DNA from: Arthrobacter sp. GMC3
Lineage (GTDB): Bacteria; Actinomycetota; Actinomycetes; Actinomycetales; Micrococcaceae
Length of the DNA: 64,000 nucleotides
Reading direction: 5' to 3'
NCBI RefSeq assembly: GCF_002929305.1
Contig: NZ_PJIO01000006.1
Span: 202,702-266,701 of the forward strand
Each line of letters begins with the position of its first letter. The stretch's first letter is position 1. This document shows positions 1-8,651 of the stretch, piece by piece. Below the pieces are notes generated by a model. The model did no database searches and was not told the DNA's origin. It saw nothing but the letters and a program-made list of their open reading frames with translations. Position numbers and translations under genes: made by a program.

Positions 1-31
1 GGGAAACCGACGCTGCAGAGTTCTTCATCAT
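1..31 (-). CDS. araA: probable first codons of L-arabinose isomerase (partial, runs off window)
   Basis: An ATGATGAAG start lies 27 bases downstream of the araD stop on the same strand, with AAGGAAG as ribosome binding site 7 bases before it. Only about ten codons (MMKNSAASVS) are in the window, too few to identify the protein from sequence. The name is inferred from context: actinobacterial ara operons usually run araB-araD-araA and no other araA is present here. It could be a different downstream gene. Confidence 0.4.
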   Translation of the reverse strand, partial: MMKNSAASVS

Positions 32-58
32 GAGCAATCTTCCTTAAGGGTTGGTGGC

Positions 59-739
59 CTATTGGCCGTAAACATTCTGGTAGCGCGCATACAAGGCATC
101 GATGAGGGCAGGATCCAGGGGAAGGGGTTCCCCCAGTTGCCTGGATAGGTGCACGGTCTTGGCGACTTCCTCGCACATGACGGCTGCCTTGACGGCGGCG
201 CGGGCGTCCTTGCCGATGGTGAAGGGGCCATGATTCTTCATGAGCACCGCGGGCGACGTTGAGCCTTGCAACGTCGCAACGATGCCTTGGCCTATCGAGT
301 CGTCGCCGATCAGCGCAAACGGGCCCACCGGGATCTCCCCGCCAAATTCATCGCCCATCATGGTCAGCACGCATGGGATCGGCTCGCCCCTGGCCGCCCA
401 GGCTGTCGCGTAGCTTGAGTGCGTGTGGACCACTCCCCCCACCTCGGGCATGTGCCGATACACGTAGGCGTGGGCAGCCGTGTCCGACGACGGCGCCAGC
501 AAGGGATTGCCCCACTCACCATCCACAGGGGTTCCGAACAAGTCCGTGACAACCATCAATTCCGGCGTGAGGTCGCCATAGGAGACACCCGATGGCTTGA
601 TGACTAGGAGATCGTGTCCCGGAACGCGGGCAGAGACGTTCCCCGCCGTCCACACAACCAGTCCGTTGCGGGTCAGCTCGGCATGCAAAGCGCACACTTC
701 CGCGCGAATCCGCTCTATGGCCTCCAGTAGCGCGTTCAT
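59..739 (-). CDS. araD: L-ribulose-5-phosphate 4-epimerase
   Basis: A 226-residue class II aldolase-fold enzyme that converts L-ribulose 5-phosphate to D-xylulose 5-phosphate, the last step of arabinose catabolism before the pentose phosphate pathway. The metal-binding HTH pair is at residues 105-107 (GGVVHTHSSY) and a third histidine at 170 (LMKNHGPF). The GNVSAR segment near residue 33 and KPSG near 48 are the usual phosphate-binding loops. Length is normal for the family. Its ATG overlaps the araB stop by four bases (ATGA), so the two are translationally coupled. Cytoplasmic. Confident call. Confidence 0.93.
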   Translation of the reverse strand: MNALLEAIERIRAEVCALHAELTRNGLVVWTAGNVSARVPGHDLLVIKPSGVSYGDLTPELMVVTDLFGTPVDGEWGNPLLAPSSDTAAHAYVYRHMPEVGGVVHTHSSYATAWAARGEPIPCVLTMMGDEFGGEIPVGPFALIGDDSIGQGIVATLQGSTSPAVLMKNHGPFTIGKDARAAVKAAVMCEEVAKTVHLSRQLGEPLPLDPALIDALYARYQNVYGQ

Positions 740-2496
740 GCGGAAACACTTTCCGCTGTTTTGACGGAGTTGACGGCTTCCACCGGCCGGGCACCGAGCG
801 CTGCCTTCTGAATGTGCTTGAGCCGGTGCATGACGGTGTTGGTCCCGCGGCCAAAGTAGTCGTGCAGGGCCTTGTACTCGGCAAAGAGGACGCTGTAAGC
901 GGCGACGTTCTCGGGAATGGGGTGGTAGAGGTCGGCCGGTTGGGCACCCATCGCATCCGAGGCGTCCTGCACGTTGGCATAGGCGCCGGCGGCAACCGCG
1001 GCATGAATGGCCGAGCCCAGGGCGGGCGCCTGGGTTGAACCGATAGTACGCAGCGGCAAGCCGATCACGTCGGCGTAGATCTGCATCAGCAGACGATTCT
1101 TCGGCAGCCCTCCGGCGACGACGAACTCCGTCACCGGGACGCCGGAGTCATTGAAGGCCTCGATGATGGTGCGGGTGCCGAACGCCGTAGCCTCCAACAA
1201 TGCCCGATAGCTGTCTTCGGGCCTGGTCGCAAGCGTCTGACCGACCACGACCCCGGATAGTTCGTGATCCACCAACACGGAACGGTTTCCACTGTGCCAA
1301 TCCAGTGCGATCAAACCGTGCTCACCGATTCCCTGGCAGGCAGCGAGCTCAGTGAGGTACTCGTGGATGCCAAGTCCCCGGGCGGCGGCGTCGTCGTGGT
1401 ACTTCGGCGGCACGGCGTTGTTGACGAACCAGCCAAAGATGTCGCCGACCCCCGACTGGCCGGCTTCGTATCCCCACAGCCCGTCGATAATGCCGCCGTC
1501 GACAGCCCCGCACATCCCAGGAACGGCCCGGAGCTCGCGCCCGTTCATCACATGGCAGGTGGAGGTGCCCATGATCGCCACCATCTGCCCGGGCGCCACG
1601 GCGCGGGCGGCCGGGGATGTCACATGCGCATCAACATTGCCTACCGCCACCGCGATCCCCTCGGGCAGCCCGGTCCATGCGGCAGCCTCTGCGCTGAGCA
1701 CGCCGGCGGCCTCACCCAGACGCCCGATCCGGTGGTCCACCTTGGACGAAACAAACTCGGCGAAGTCGGGATTCAGCGCAGCCAAAAAATCGGCCGACGG
1801 GTAGCGCCCGTCCTGGAGCATGCCCTTGTATCCGGCAGTGCACGCGTTCCGCACGTAGCGCCCCGTCAGCTGCCACACGATCCAGTCGGCTGCCTCCACC
1901 CAATGATCCATGGCGTCGTAGATTTCCGGATCCTCCTCCAGGAGCTGGAGTCCCTTGGCGAATTCCCACTCGGAGGAAATTAGCCCGCCGTAGCGCGGCA
2001 ACCACTCTTCGCCGCGGGCCGCGGCAAGTTCATTGATCCTGTCCGCCTGCCGTTGGGCCGCGTGGTGTCGCCACAGTTTCACATAGGCGTGGGGCCTGTT
2101 GGCGAACCTTTCAAGTTCATTCAACGGCGTGCCGTCGGCCAAGGTGGGGACCATGGTGCACGCGGTGAAATCCGTGCCGATGCCGATGACGTCCGCCGGG
2201 TCGATGCCGGCATCACGGATGGCCGCCGGAACCGCGTTTTGCAACACCAAGCGGTAGTCGTTGGGAACCTGCAGTGCCCAATCCGGCCCCAGGCGCACCT
2301 GGCGGGCCGCCCCTGAGGGCAGGTTCTCGGAAAGGACCGCGTGCGGATAGTCGAAGACCCCGGACCCCAACTCGGCACCGTCGCCCACGCGAACCACCAC
2401 TGCGCGGCCAGAGAGCGTTCCGTAGTCAACTCCGACGACGTACTGGGGCGCAACAGTCATGTTGGGCGCGGCTGGCTGAAACTCGGACTGGCTCAT
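736..2496 (-). CDS. araB: ribulokinase
   Basis: A 586-residue FGGY-family sugar kinase phosphorylating L-ribulose with ATP. The N-terminal ATP-binding signature (VVGVDYGTLSGRA) lies near residue 20 and the C-terminal FGGY domain signature (VAGGLPKNRLLMQIYADV) near 475. The reading frame is open upstream to 2652, but ATG 2496 is chosen because GGAGG sits seven bases before it and the extra upstream codons run through the operator at 2594-2615. It is first in an araB-araD(-araA) operon and is probably repressed by the LacI-type protein encoded just upstream on the same strand. Confidence 0.94.
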   Translation of the reverse strand: MSQSEFQPAAPNMTVAPQYVVGVDYGTLSGRAVVVRVGDGAELGSGVFDYPHAVLSENLPSGAARQVRLGPDWALQVPNDYRLVLQNAVPAAIRDAGIDPADVIGIGTDFTACTMVPTLADGTPLNELERFANRPHAYVKLWRHHAAQRQADRINELAAARGEEWLPRYGGLISSEWEFAKGLQLLEEDPEIYDAMDHWVEAADWIVWQLTGRYVRNACTAGYKGMLQDGRYPSADFLAALNPDFAEFVSSKVDHRIGRLGEAAGVLSAEAAAWTGLPEGIAVAVGNVDAHVTSPAARAVAPGQMVAIMGTSTCHVMNGRELRAVPGMCGAVDGGIIDGLWGYEAGQSGVGDIFGWFVNNAVPPKYHDDAAARGLGIHEYLTELAACQGIGEHGLIALDWHSGNRSVLVDHELSGVVVGQTLATRPEDSYRALLEATAFGTRTIIEAFNDSGVPVTEFVVAGGLPKNRLLMQIYADVIGLPLRTIGSTQAPALGSAIHAAVAAGAYANVQDASDAMGAQPADLYHPIPENVAAYSVLFAEYKALHDYFGRGTNTVMHRLKHIQKAALGARPVEAVNSVKTAESVSA

Positions 2497-2593
2497 GAAG
2501 ACCTCCATCCGGCAAAGCATCATTGCCGGGTCTGCGGATGGGAAAGACGTGGACTCCTTCGGTACCGCTGAGGGTCGAGGAGGATTGATACAG

Positions 2594-2615
2594 CAATTGT
2601 GAGCGCTAACAATTG
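2594..2615. promoter_or_regulatory. LacI-family operator upstream of araB
   Basis: A 22-base near-perfect palindrome centred on GAGCGCTAAC, with outer arms CAATTGT/ACAATTG; only one base pair breaks the symmetry. It has the central CG and AT-rich arms typical of LacI/GalR operators. It lies about 100 bases before the araB start and just downstream of the regulator gene, the right place for a repressor site over the araB promoter. Confidence 0.8.
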
Positions 2616-2657
2616 ATCTTGTCAAGACCCGGCCACCGAGGTCGTCTAGCAACTATC

Positions 2658-3680
2658 TCAGTGCGGGGCGGCAGTGGTCCCGCGAATTACCAGCTCCGGC
2701 ACAACCTGAACGGACGCACCATCCCTGGCGCCGCCGTCGAGCTCGGCCAGCAGGGCTTGAATGCACCGCTTGCCCAACTCCTGGAAGTCTTGCCGGACCG
2801 TGGACAGCGGCGGCAAGAAGAATTCAGATTCCGGCCAGTCGTCAAAACCAACCACAGATATGTCGCCGGGGACGCTGATGCCCGCCTCAGCAAACGCTCG
2901 CAGCAGGCCCAACGCCATCTGGTCATTGCCGGCAAAAATGGCCGTAACGTCCCCAATGCGGGCAATTTCCCGGCCCAGGCGAAACCCCGAATTTGCACTC
3001 CAGTCCCCCTCAAGCAAGGGCCCTTCCGGTAAACCCGCATGGTCCAAGGCGGCGCGCCAACCGCCAATCCTCGCCTGCGTATCAACCCACCCGGCAGGGC
3101 CGGCCACATGGCCAATCCGCTGATGCCCGAGCGAAATGAGGTACTCCACGGCCTGGCGCGCGCCTGCGGTCTGGTCGATGGCGACGCCGCTCAGGCCGCT
3201 CGTTCCGGCCGCGCCGATGGCAACCACCGGAAGGTCAAGATTGAGCTTTACAAGTGTTTCGAAGATGCCAGCGTGCGGGACCTGGACAATGATGCCATCA
3301 ACACCTTGGTCCAGGAACCGCAACATCGCTTCTTCAATGGTTTCAGGAGTGACCTCAGCCAGTCCGGCGATGCTGACGAAGTAATCCGCCTCCCGCGCCG
3401 CCTGTTGGAGCGCAAGCAGCGTGTTGGAGGGTCCATATTGGGACATTTCACTGGCAAGAACTCCAATGGTGTTCGAGCGCCGCGTCACCAGACTGCGGGC
3501 GGCCGTGTTGCGCCGGTAACCCAGTTCGACAATGGCGCCCTGCACTTTCTCCAGCGTGCGGGCACTGACATTGGGGTTTCCATTGAGCACCCGTGAGACG
3601 GTCTGGTGCGACACGCCGGCCAACTTGGCCACGTCTTCCATCACTGGAGCGCGGTTCTGGCCTTCGGAAATTGGCGTCAC
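2658..3680 (-). CDS. LacI-family transcriptional regulator of the arabinose genes
   Basis: A 340-residue repressor: an N-terminal LacI helix-turn-helix (MEDVAKLAGVSHQTVSRVLN, residues 14-33) followed by a periplasmic-binding-protein-like effector domain (signatures NTIGVLASEM, GHQRIGHVAGP, AIFAGNDQMALG, VVGFDDWPES). It starts at GTG with AAGG upstream. It sits between araB and a divergent oxidase gene, with a palindromic operator on each side, so it probably represses both and itself. The effector is likely arabinose or a derivative; that is inference from context. Confidence 0.88.
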   Translation of the reverse strand: MTPISEGQNRAPVMEDVAKLAGVSHQTVSRVLNGNPNVSARTLEKVQGAIVELGYRRNTAARSLVTRRSNTIGVLASEMSQYGPSNTLLALQQAAREADYFVSIAGLAEVTPETIEEAMLRFLDQGVDGIIVQVPHAGIFETLVKLNLDLPVVAIGAAGTSGLSGVAIDQTAGARQAVEYLISLGHQRIGHVAGPAGWVDTQARIGGWRAALDHAGLPEGPLLEGDWSANSGFRLGREIARIGDVTAIFAGNDQMALGLLRAFAEAGISVPGDISVVGFDDWPESEFFLPPLSTVRQDFQELGKRCIQALLAELDGGARDGASVQVVPELVIRGTTAAPH

Positions 3681-3728
3681 GGGAACCCTTTCAACGTAAG
3701 AAATGCGTAGTCTTGACCAATACTATGT

Positions 3729-3742
3729 TGTTAGCGCTAACA
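3729..3742. promoter_or_regulatory. LacI-family operator between the regulator and the divergent oxidase gene
   Basis: A perfect 14-base palindrome, TGTTAGCGCTAACA, in the 105-base divergent promoter region. It has the same core as the araB operator at 2594-2615, so one repressor probably controls both directions. Confidence 0.75.
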
Positions 3743-3785
3743 TTGGCGTGGAGTCCTCAAATTCGCGGTGCACCCAAAGGAAAAC

Positions 3786-5036
3786 ATGAAGAACTGGGCA
3801 GGAAATCTAGAATACCGGTCAAACAGCCTGCTGAGTCCCAGGTCCACGGAGGAGCTACAGGAAATAGTTTCCAGCGCCATAGCAGTCAAGGCCCTTGGCT
3901 CACGCCACTGCTTCAACACCATTGCCGACACCCATGGCATCCACGTGTCTCTCGAAAATTTGGGTGCCGTGCCGGAGATCGACACCGTCCAGCGCACTGT
4001 TCGCGTCGCCGGCAGCCTCAACTACGGGACACTCGGCGCACATCTGGAAAAGCACGGTTTTGCCCTGCCCAACCTTGCCTCGCTGCCGCATATCTCGGTG
4101 GCGGGCGCCATCCAGACGGGAACGCACGGCTCCGGGATTGCCAACGGCTCGCTCGCCACGGCAGTAACGGCGATCGAGCTGGTCCGCGCCTCCGGTGCCC
4201 TGGTGCGGTTGACCGCGGACGACGGCGATGACTTCCGTGCCGCCGTCGTCGGCCTGGGCGCCTTGGGGATCATCACGCACGTGGAACTGGCCATCGAACC
4301 GTCCTTCCAAATCCGCCAGCAGGTATTCCAGGATTTGCCGTGGTCCCGCGTCTTGGACGACTACGACGCCATTGCCGCCGACGGTTACAGCGTCAGCTTG
4401 TTCACCGACTATTCGGGCAGCAACATTCCTCAAGTTTGGCGAAAGGTCCGTCACGAGCAGTCGCCGTTGGCAACGCCGGAGGACTTCCACGGTGCCCGCC
4501 CTGCAACAGTGCCGCTGCACCCGCTGCCGGGGATGTCGGCGGAGAACTGCACACCCCAGCTGAACGTTCCCGGCGCCTGGCTTGACCGGCTGCCGCACTT
4601 CCAACTGCAGTTCACCCCCAGCAACGGTAACGAGCTGCAGAGCGAGTACCTGCTCCCCCGTGAACATGCAGGAGCCGCCTTGGGCGAACTCCGTGAACTG
4701 TCAGGGCTCATTGGCCCGCTGCTGTTCATCTCGGAGATCCGCACGGTTGCCGCCGATGACTTTTGGCTCAGCCCCAGCTACCACCATGACAATGTTGCCC
4801 TGCACCTGACCTGGAAACCGCTTCAGGAGCAAGTGGAATCGGTTCTTCCCGTCATCGAGGAGAGGTTGTCCCCCTATGGCGCCAGGCCGCATTGGGGCAA
4901 GCTGTTTGCCTCCAACGCAGCGGACCTCGCTGGCCTGTACCCGCACTTTGGCGACTTCCGGGCCATGGCAGAGCACTATGATCCCACCGGAAAGTTTCGC
5001 AACGACTACCTGAACAAGGTGCTTTTCAACCACTGA
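3786..5036 (+). CDS. FAD-dependent alditol (xylitol/sugar alcohol) oxidase-like protein
   Basis: A 416-residue VAO-fold flavoprotein. ALGSRHCFNT at residues 37-46 resembles the site where AldO-type enzymes bind FAD covalently through histidine (here His41). GTHGSGIANG near residue 115 is the second FAD-binding loop, and HWGK near the C-terminus matches the substrate-side motif of alditol and aldonolactone oxidases. ATG 3786 is chosen over an upstream GTG because AAAGGA precedes it. It is divergent from the LacI gene across an operator, so the substrate may be arabinitol or another pentitol or lactone; this is inferred. No signal peptide is seen, so it is probably cytoplasmic. Confidence 0.75.
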   Translation: MKNWAGNLEYRSNSLLSPRSTEELQEIVSSAIAVKALGSRHCFNTIADTHGIHVSLENLGAVPEIDTVQRTVRVAGSLNYGTLGAHLEKHGFALPNLASLPHISVAGAIQTGTHGSGIANGSLATAVTAIELVRASGALVRLTADDGDDFRAAVVGLGALGIITHVELAIEPSFQIRQQVFQDLPWSRVLDDYDAIAADGYSVSLFTDYSGSNIPQVWRKVRHEQSPLATPEDFHGARPATVPLHPLPGMSAENCTPQLNVPGAWLDRLPHFQLQFTPSNGNELQSEYLLPREHAGAALGELRELSGLIGPLLFISEIRTVAADDFWLSPSYHHDNVALHLTWKPLQEQVESVLPVIEERLSPYGARPHWGKLFASNAADLAGLYPHFGDFRAMAEHYDPTGKFRNDYLNKVLFNH

Positions 5037-5084
5037 CACTTTCGCCCGCGTTGGTCCGCGCCAACCCGGGCCGGAACAACGCCA

Positions 5085-5129
5085 GATGGCTCGGCCTGCG
5101 GGGGAAACTTCCCCACGGACCGAGCCATC
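5085..5129. terminator. bidirectional hairpin terminator between convergent genes
   Basis: A perfect 10-bp outer stem (GATGGCTCGG / CCGAGCCATC) encloses a GGGG...CCCC inner stem. It is followed by TTTC on the plus strand and lies between the ends of the oxidase and arabinofuranosidase genes. Confidence 0.8.
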
Positions 5130-5142
5130 TTTCATAGCGGTG

Positions 5143-6681
5143 CTAGTTTTTGGTGACTTCGAGTTCGACGACGGCCCAGGACAGGGCCGGAAGTGTCAGT
5201 TTGAGTTCGTCTCCGGCCGCCTTGACGCCGTCAAGGGAGGTCATGCCTACCTGTTCCTGCTGGGCCAGGGTGTTCTTCGTGAAGCGGTCCTTGCCCTCGG
5301 GAGTTTGGAGGACTTCGGCGCGGGTGACACGTCCGGCGTCGAAGCCGCGCAATGCGACCTCCACATCGGCTGCTTCCTCCAGGCCGCGGTTGGCGAAGAA
5401 CAGGGCCATGCGCCCGCTTTCCTCATCCCAAGTGGCGCTGACATCCACCAGGTCTGCGTCACCAAATTGGGCCGTCTGGACTTTGTCAGAGTCAACATGG
5501 GTGCGCAGGATCTGCCCCTTGGCCAATTCGGCCATCCTGGCAAACGGGTAGAAGATGCTCTGGCGCCAGGCCGGACCATTTTCCTCGGCCAGGATCGGGG
5601 CGATGACGTTGACCAGCTGTGCCTGATTGGCGATCTTGACCCTGTCGCCGTGGCGCAGCAGCGAGTTCAATAGTGTCCCCACCACCACTGCATCGGTGAC
5701 GTTGTACTTGTCCTCGATCACCCGGGGGTGCTCACGCCAGCCTGAGGCGTTCACCCGGTGCGGCTGATCCTCGGTGTCCAGGCCGGTCTGGTACCAAACA
5801 TTCCATTCGTCGAAGGAAAGGTTGATGTTCTTCTTGTGCTTGCCCTTGGCCTTCACGGCATCAGCTGTGGCGACCACGGATTCTATGAAGTAGTCCATGT
5901 CTACGGCACTGGCCAAGAAACTGGCGGCATCGCCGTCGTGCTCTTGGTAGTAGGCATGCAAGGATACGTAGTCCACTTCGTCATAAGCATGGGTGAGGAC
6001 AGTCTGCTCCCAGGCACCAAACGTTGGCATGGACGAGCCGGAACTGCCGCAGGCAACCAGTTCAATGTTCGGATCTACTAGACGCATCGCCTTGCCGGCT
6101 TCCTGCGCCAGGCGACCGTACTCGGTGGCGGTCTTGTGGCCGATCTGCCATGGACCATCCATCTCGTTGCCCAGGCACCACAACTTGATGTCAAAGGGAT
6201 CCTTGTGGCCGTTCTTGGCCCGCAGGTCTGAGAAGTAGGTGCCGCCGGGATGGTTGGCGTACTCCACGATCTCCCGGGCAGCATCCACACCACGGGTGCC
6301 CAGATTGATGGCCTCCATGATCTCGGTGCCAGCTTTCGCCGACCAGTCAACGAACTCGTGGAGTCCAAAGGCGTTGGTTTCCAGCGTGTGCCAGGCCCCA
6401 TCCAATCGGCGCGGCCGGCCGGAGACCGGGCCGATACCGTCTTCCCAGTTGTACCCGGAGACAAAGTTGCCGCCGGGGTACCTGATGACGGTGGCCCCCA
6501 GCTCCTTGGTCAACGCCAGGACATCCTTGCGGAAGCCCTGCTCGTCAGCTTCACGGTGGCCGGGTTCGTAGATGCCGGTATAGACACACCGGCCCATGTG
6601 CTCCACAAATGAACCAAAAAGACGCCGTGGCACCTCTGAGATGGTGAAGTCGCGGTCAATGCTAATCCGTGCACGAGACAT
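5143..6681 (-). CDS. abfA: intracellular alpha-L-arabinofuranosidase, GH51
   Basis: A 512-residue GH51 enzyme releasing terminal alpha-L-arabinofuranose from arabinan or arabinoxylan oligosaccharides. The acid/base glutamate is E173 (WCLGNEMDGPWQ) and the nucleophile is E292 (SFDEWNVWY), at the expected spacing; RYPGGNFVSGYNWEDG near residue 67 is the conserved barrel motif. No signal peptide is present, so it acts on imported oligomers. AGGAG precedes the ATG. It is the last gene of the sugar ABC importer operon, 51 bases after the second permease, which fits oligosaccharide import followed by cytoplasmic cleavage. Confidence 0.95.
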   Translation of the reverse strand: MSRARISIDRDFTISEVPRRLFGSFVEHMGRCVYTGIYEPGHREADEQGFRKDVLALTKELGATVIRYPGGNFVSGYNWEDGIGPVSGRPRRLDGAWHTLETNAFGLHEFVDWSAKAGTEIMEAINLGTRGVDAAREIVEYANHPGGTYFSDLRAKNGHKDPFDIKLWCLGNEMDGPWQIGHKTATEYGRLAQEAGKAMRLVDPNIELVACGSSGSSMPTFGAWEQTVLTHAYDEVDYVSLHAYYQEHDGDAASFLASAVDMDYFIESVVATADAVKAKGKHKKNINLSFDEWNVWYQTGLDTEDQPHRVNASGWREHPRVIEDKYNVTDAVVVGTLLNSLLRHGDRVKIANQAQLVNVIAPILAEENGPAWRQSIFYPFARMAELAKGQILRTHVDSDKVQTAQFGDADLVDVSATWDEESGRMALFFANRGLEEAADVEVALRGFDAGRVTRAEVLQTPEGKDRFTKNTLAQQEQVGMTSLDGVKAAGDELKLTLPALSWAVVELEVTKN

Positions 6682-6732
6682 AGTACTGATTCTCCTGTTG
6701 TTGAGGTCTTGAGAGGTGGCGGGGTGGAAAAT

Positions 6733-7635
6733 TTAGGTTCCGGCAAGGCCGGTGGTGGAAATGCCCTTGATGATCTGGCGTTGGAAAAAGAGGAACACCA
6801 CTATCAGGGGCAGGGCAGCCAGCAAGGCGGAGGCCATGTTTTGGGCGTATTGGATGCCGTAGGCGCTCTTGATGGTTTGCAGGCCAACGGGCAACGTCAG
6901 CATGGAACTGTCATTGGTGACGATGAAGGGCCACAGGAAGTTGTTCCAGGCGCCAATGAAGACAAAGATGGCGACGGCGGCCAAGATGGGGCGTGAGAGT
7001 GGCAGCACTACCTGCCAAAAGATGCGAATTCTTCCTGCCCCGTCCACCAATGCGGCATCCTCTAGTTCCCGAGGAATTTGGTCAAAGAACTTCTTGAGCA
7101 CAAACACCATCGCTGGTGCGATCACCTGCGGCAAGATGATGCCCCAGTACGCGTCAATCATGTGGAACGAGACCATTTGGTAGAACAACGGAATGATCAG
7201 TACCGGCGGTGGCACTATCAGTGAGGCGACGATGACTGTCATCATCACCTTTCTGCCCTTGAAATCGATGCGCGACAGCGCATAGGCCGCCAATGTCGAG
7301 ATGACGAGGGTGATGATGGTGATGGCTGCGGAGGTGAAAAGTGAATTCCACGTCCATTGGGGAATGTTGCCTTGCTGGAGCACCTTGGCAAACGCGCCAA
7401 AGGTGAATCCCGATTTCGGCACGATCGTGATGGGTGTGGCTGCGGCTTCCGTTTCGCTTTTGAAGGCCGTGATGGTGGCCCAGGCGAACGGGATCAGCCA
7501 CGTGATTGACAGGACCGCAACGATCACTGTGGCCGCAACGCGGCTGGCCGAGATCCGTTTTCTGCGCCGCAACGTTGGAGGCTTGGATGCCGCACTAGTA
7601 GTGCTTGCGCGTGAGGTGAGAGTCGACAATGCCAT
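6733..7635 (-). CDS. sugar ABC transporter permease (MalG/AraQ type)
   Basis: A 300-residue inner-membrane permease with six hydrophobic segments after a basic N-terminal tail. The EAA loop that contacts the ATPase is present (EDAALVDGAGRIRIFWQVVLP). It lies four bases after the first permease and before abfA. No ATPase is encoded in the operon, as is usual for carbohydrate importers of this class that share a common MsiK-type ATPase encoded elsewhere. Confidence 0.9.
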   Translation of the reverse strand: MALSTLTSRASTTSAASKPPTLRRRKRISASRVAATVIVAVLSITWLIPFAWATITAFKSETEAAATPITIVPKSGFTFGAFAKVLQQGNIPQWTWNSLFTSAAITIITLVISTLAAYALSRIDFKGRKVMMTVIVASLIVPPPVLIIPLFYQMVSFHMIDAYWGIILPQVIAPAMVFVLKKFFDQIPRELEDAALVDGAGRIRIFWQVVLPLSRPILAAVAIFVFIGAWNNFLWPFIVTNDSSMLTLPVGLQTIKSAYGIQYAQNMASALLAALPLIVVFLFFQRQIIKGISTTGLAGT

Positions 7636-7638
7636 GGC

Positions 7639-8577
7639 TTATGCACTCCTCTTGCGGGTGAGAACGAACTGGGAGATCGAGACGACAACGATGATGGCGA
7701 AGAAGATGTAGGAAATGGCAGCCGAGTAGCCCAGCCGGTATCCGGTAAAGCCGGTCTCGAAGATGTACTGGACGACGCTCCGCGTGGATCCGGCGGGGCC
7801 TCCGGCGGTCATCTGATACACCTGATCGAAGACCTTCAGGGAGGCCAGTACTTGCAAGATGACGATCATGATGGTTGTCGGGTTAATCTGGGGCAACGTG
7901 ATGGAGAAGAATTGCCGCCACCCACCGGCACCGTCCAACTGCGCCGCCTCGTAATGTGATTGTGGAATGTTCTGCATGGCGGCCAGATAGAGCAGAAAGT
8001 TGAAGCCAACTGTCCACCACAGCGTGGCGATCACAATTGACCACATCGCCACTTCGGGATTGTTTAGCCAGTCAACGGGGGCGATTCCCACCTTGCCCAG
8101 CAGTTCGTTGATCAGGCCGAGTTGGGGGTTGTACATCCACACGAAGAACAGCGATACCACCGTGGATGCCAAGAGATATGGCGCAAAGAACGACAGGCGC
8201 CACAGCCATTGGGCAGGCAATCCCATGTTGACAAGTGCTGCCATGGCCAGGGCCACCACAACGAGTGGCACGGTGCTGATGACGGTGAAGTAGAGTGTGT
8301 TTCCCATCGAATGCCACATGTCGGCATCGCCGAGGGCCTCAACATAGTTGGCGAAACCGACGAATGAACCGTTGGCTCCTGTGAGCGATTTCCCGGTGAA
8401 GCTCATGTAGACGCCGTAGATCAGGGGCCAGATGAGGAACACGGCAAAGAATGCCAGGAATGGTGCCATGAACCCCCACCCGTGCCTGCGGTCCCGCCGC
8501 AGTCTGCTTGCATGGGTGTTTTCTGGTGCTTGGATTGGTGCTTGAGATGACTCTTTCGAAATGGTGGACGTACTCAT
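7639..8577 (-). CDS. sugar ABC transporter permease (MalF/AraP type)
   Basis: A 312-residue CUT1-family membrane permease with about six transmembrane segments and the EAA loop (YEAAQLDGAGGWRQFFSITLP). The frame is open to 8709, but ATG 8577 is preferred: GGGAG precedes it and the protein then begins with a hydrophilic tail (MSTSTISKE) as in relatives. It is the partner of the following permease, forming a heterodimeric channel for the binding protein encoded just upstream. Confidence 0.9.
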   Translation of the reverse strand: MSTSTISKESSQAPIQAPENTHASRLRRDRRHGWGFMAPFLAFFAVFLIWPLIYGVYMSFTGKSLTGANGSFVGFANYVEALGDADMWHSMGNTLYFTVISTVPLVVVALAMAALVNMGLPAQWLWRLSFFAPYLLASTVVSLFFVWMYNPQLGLINELLGKVGIAPVDWLNNPEVAMWSIVIATLWWTVGFNFLLYLAAMQNIPQSHYEAAQLDGAGGWRQFFSITLPQINPTTIMIVILQVLASLKVFDQVYQMTAGGPAGSTRSVVQYIFETGFTGYRLGYSAAISYIFFAIIVVVSISQFVLTRKRSA

Positions 8578-8651
8578 TGCTTTGGCTCCCTTGCCGCAAA
8601 ATGACTCTCCCAAAGATGAACTACAGGGCGTGCTTGGCCGCGGTAGGGGCC

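Noticed and set aside
1264..1983. Long plus-strand open frame of 239 codons
   Set aside because: It is antisense to araB, whose kinase motifs are clear; high GC leaves long shadow frames.
3039..3596. Plus-strand frame of 185 codons
   Set aside because: Antisense to the LacI-type regulator and without any recognisable domain or ribosome binding site.
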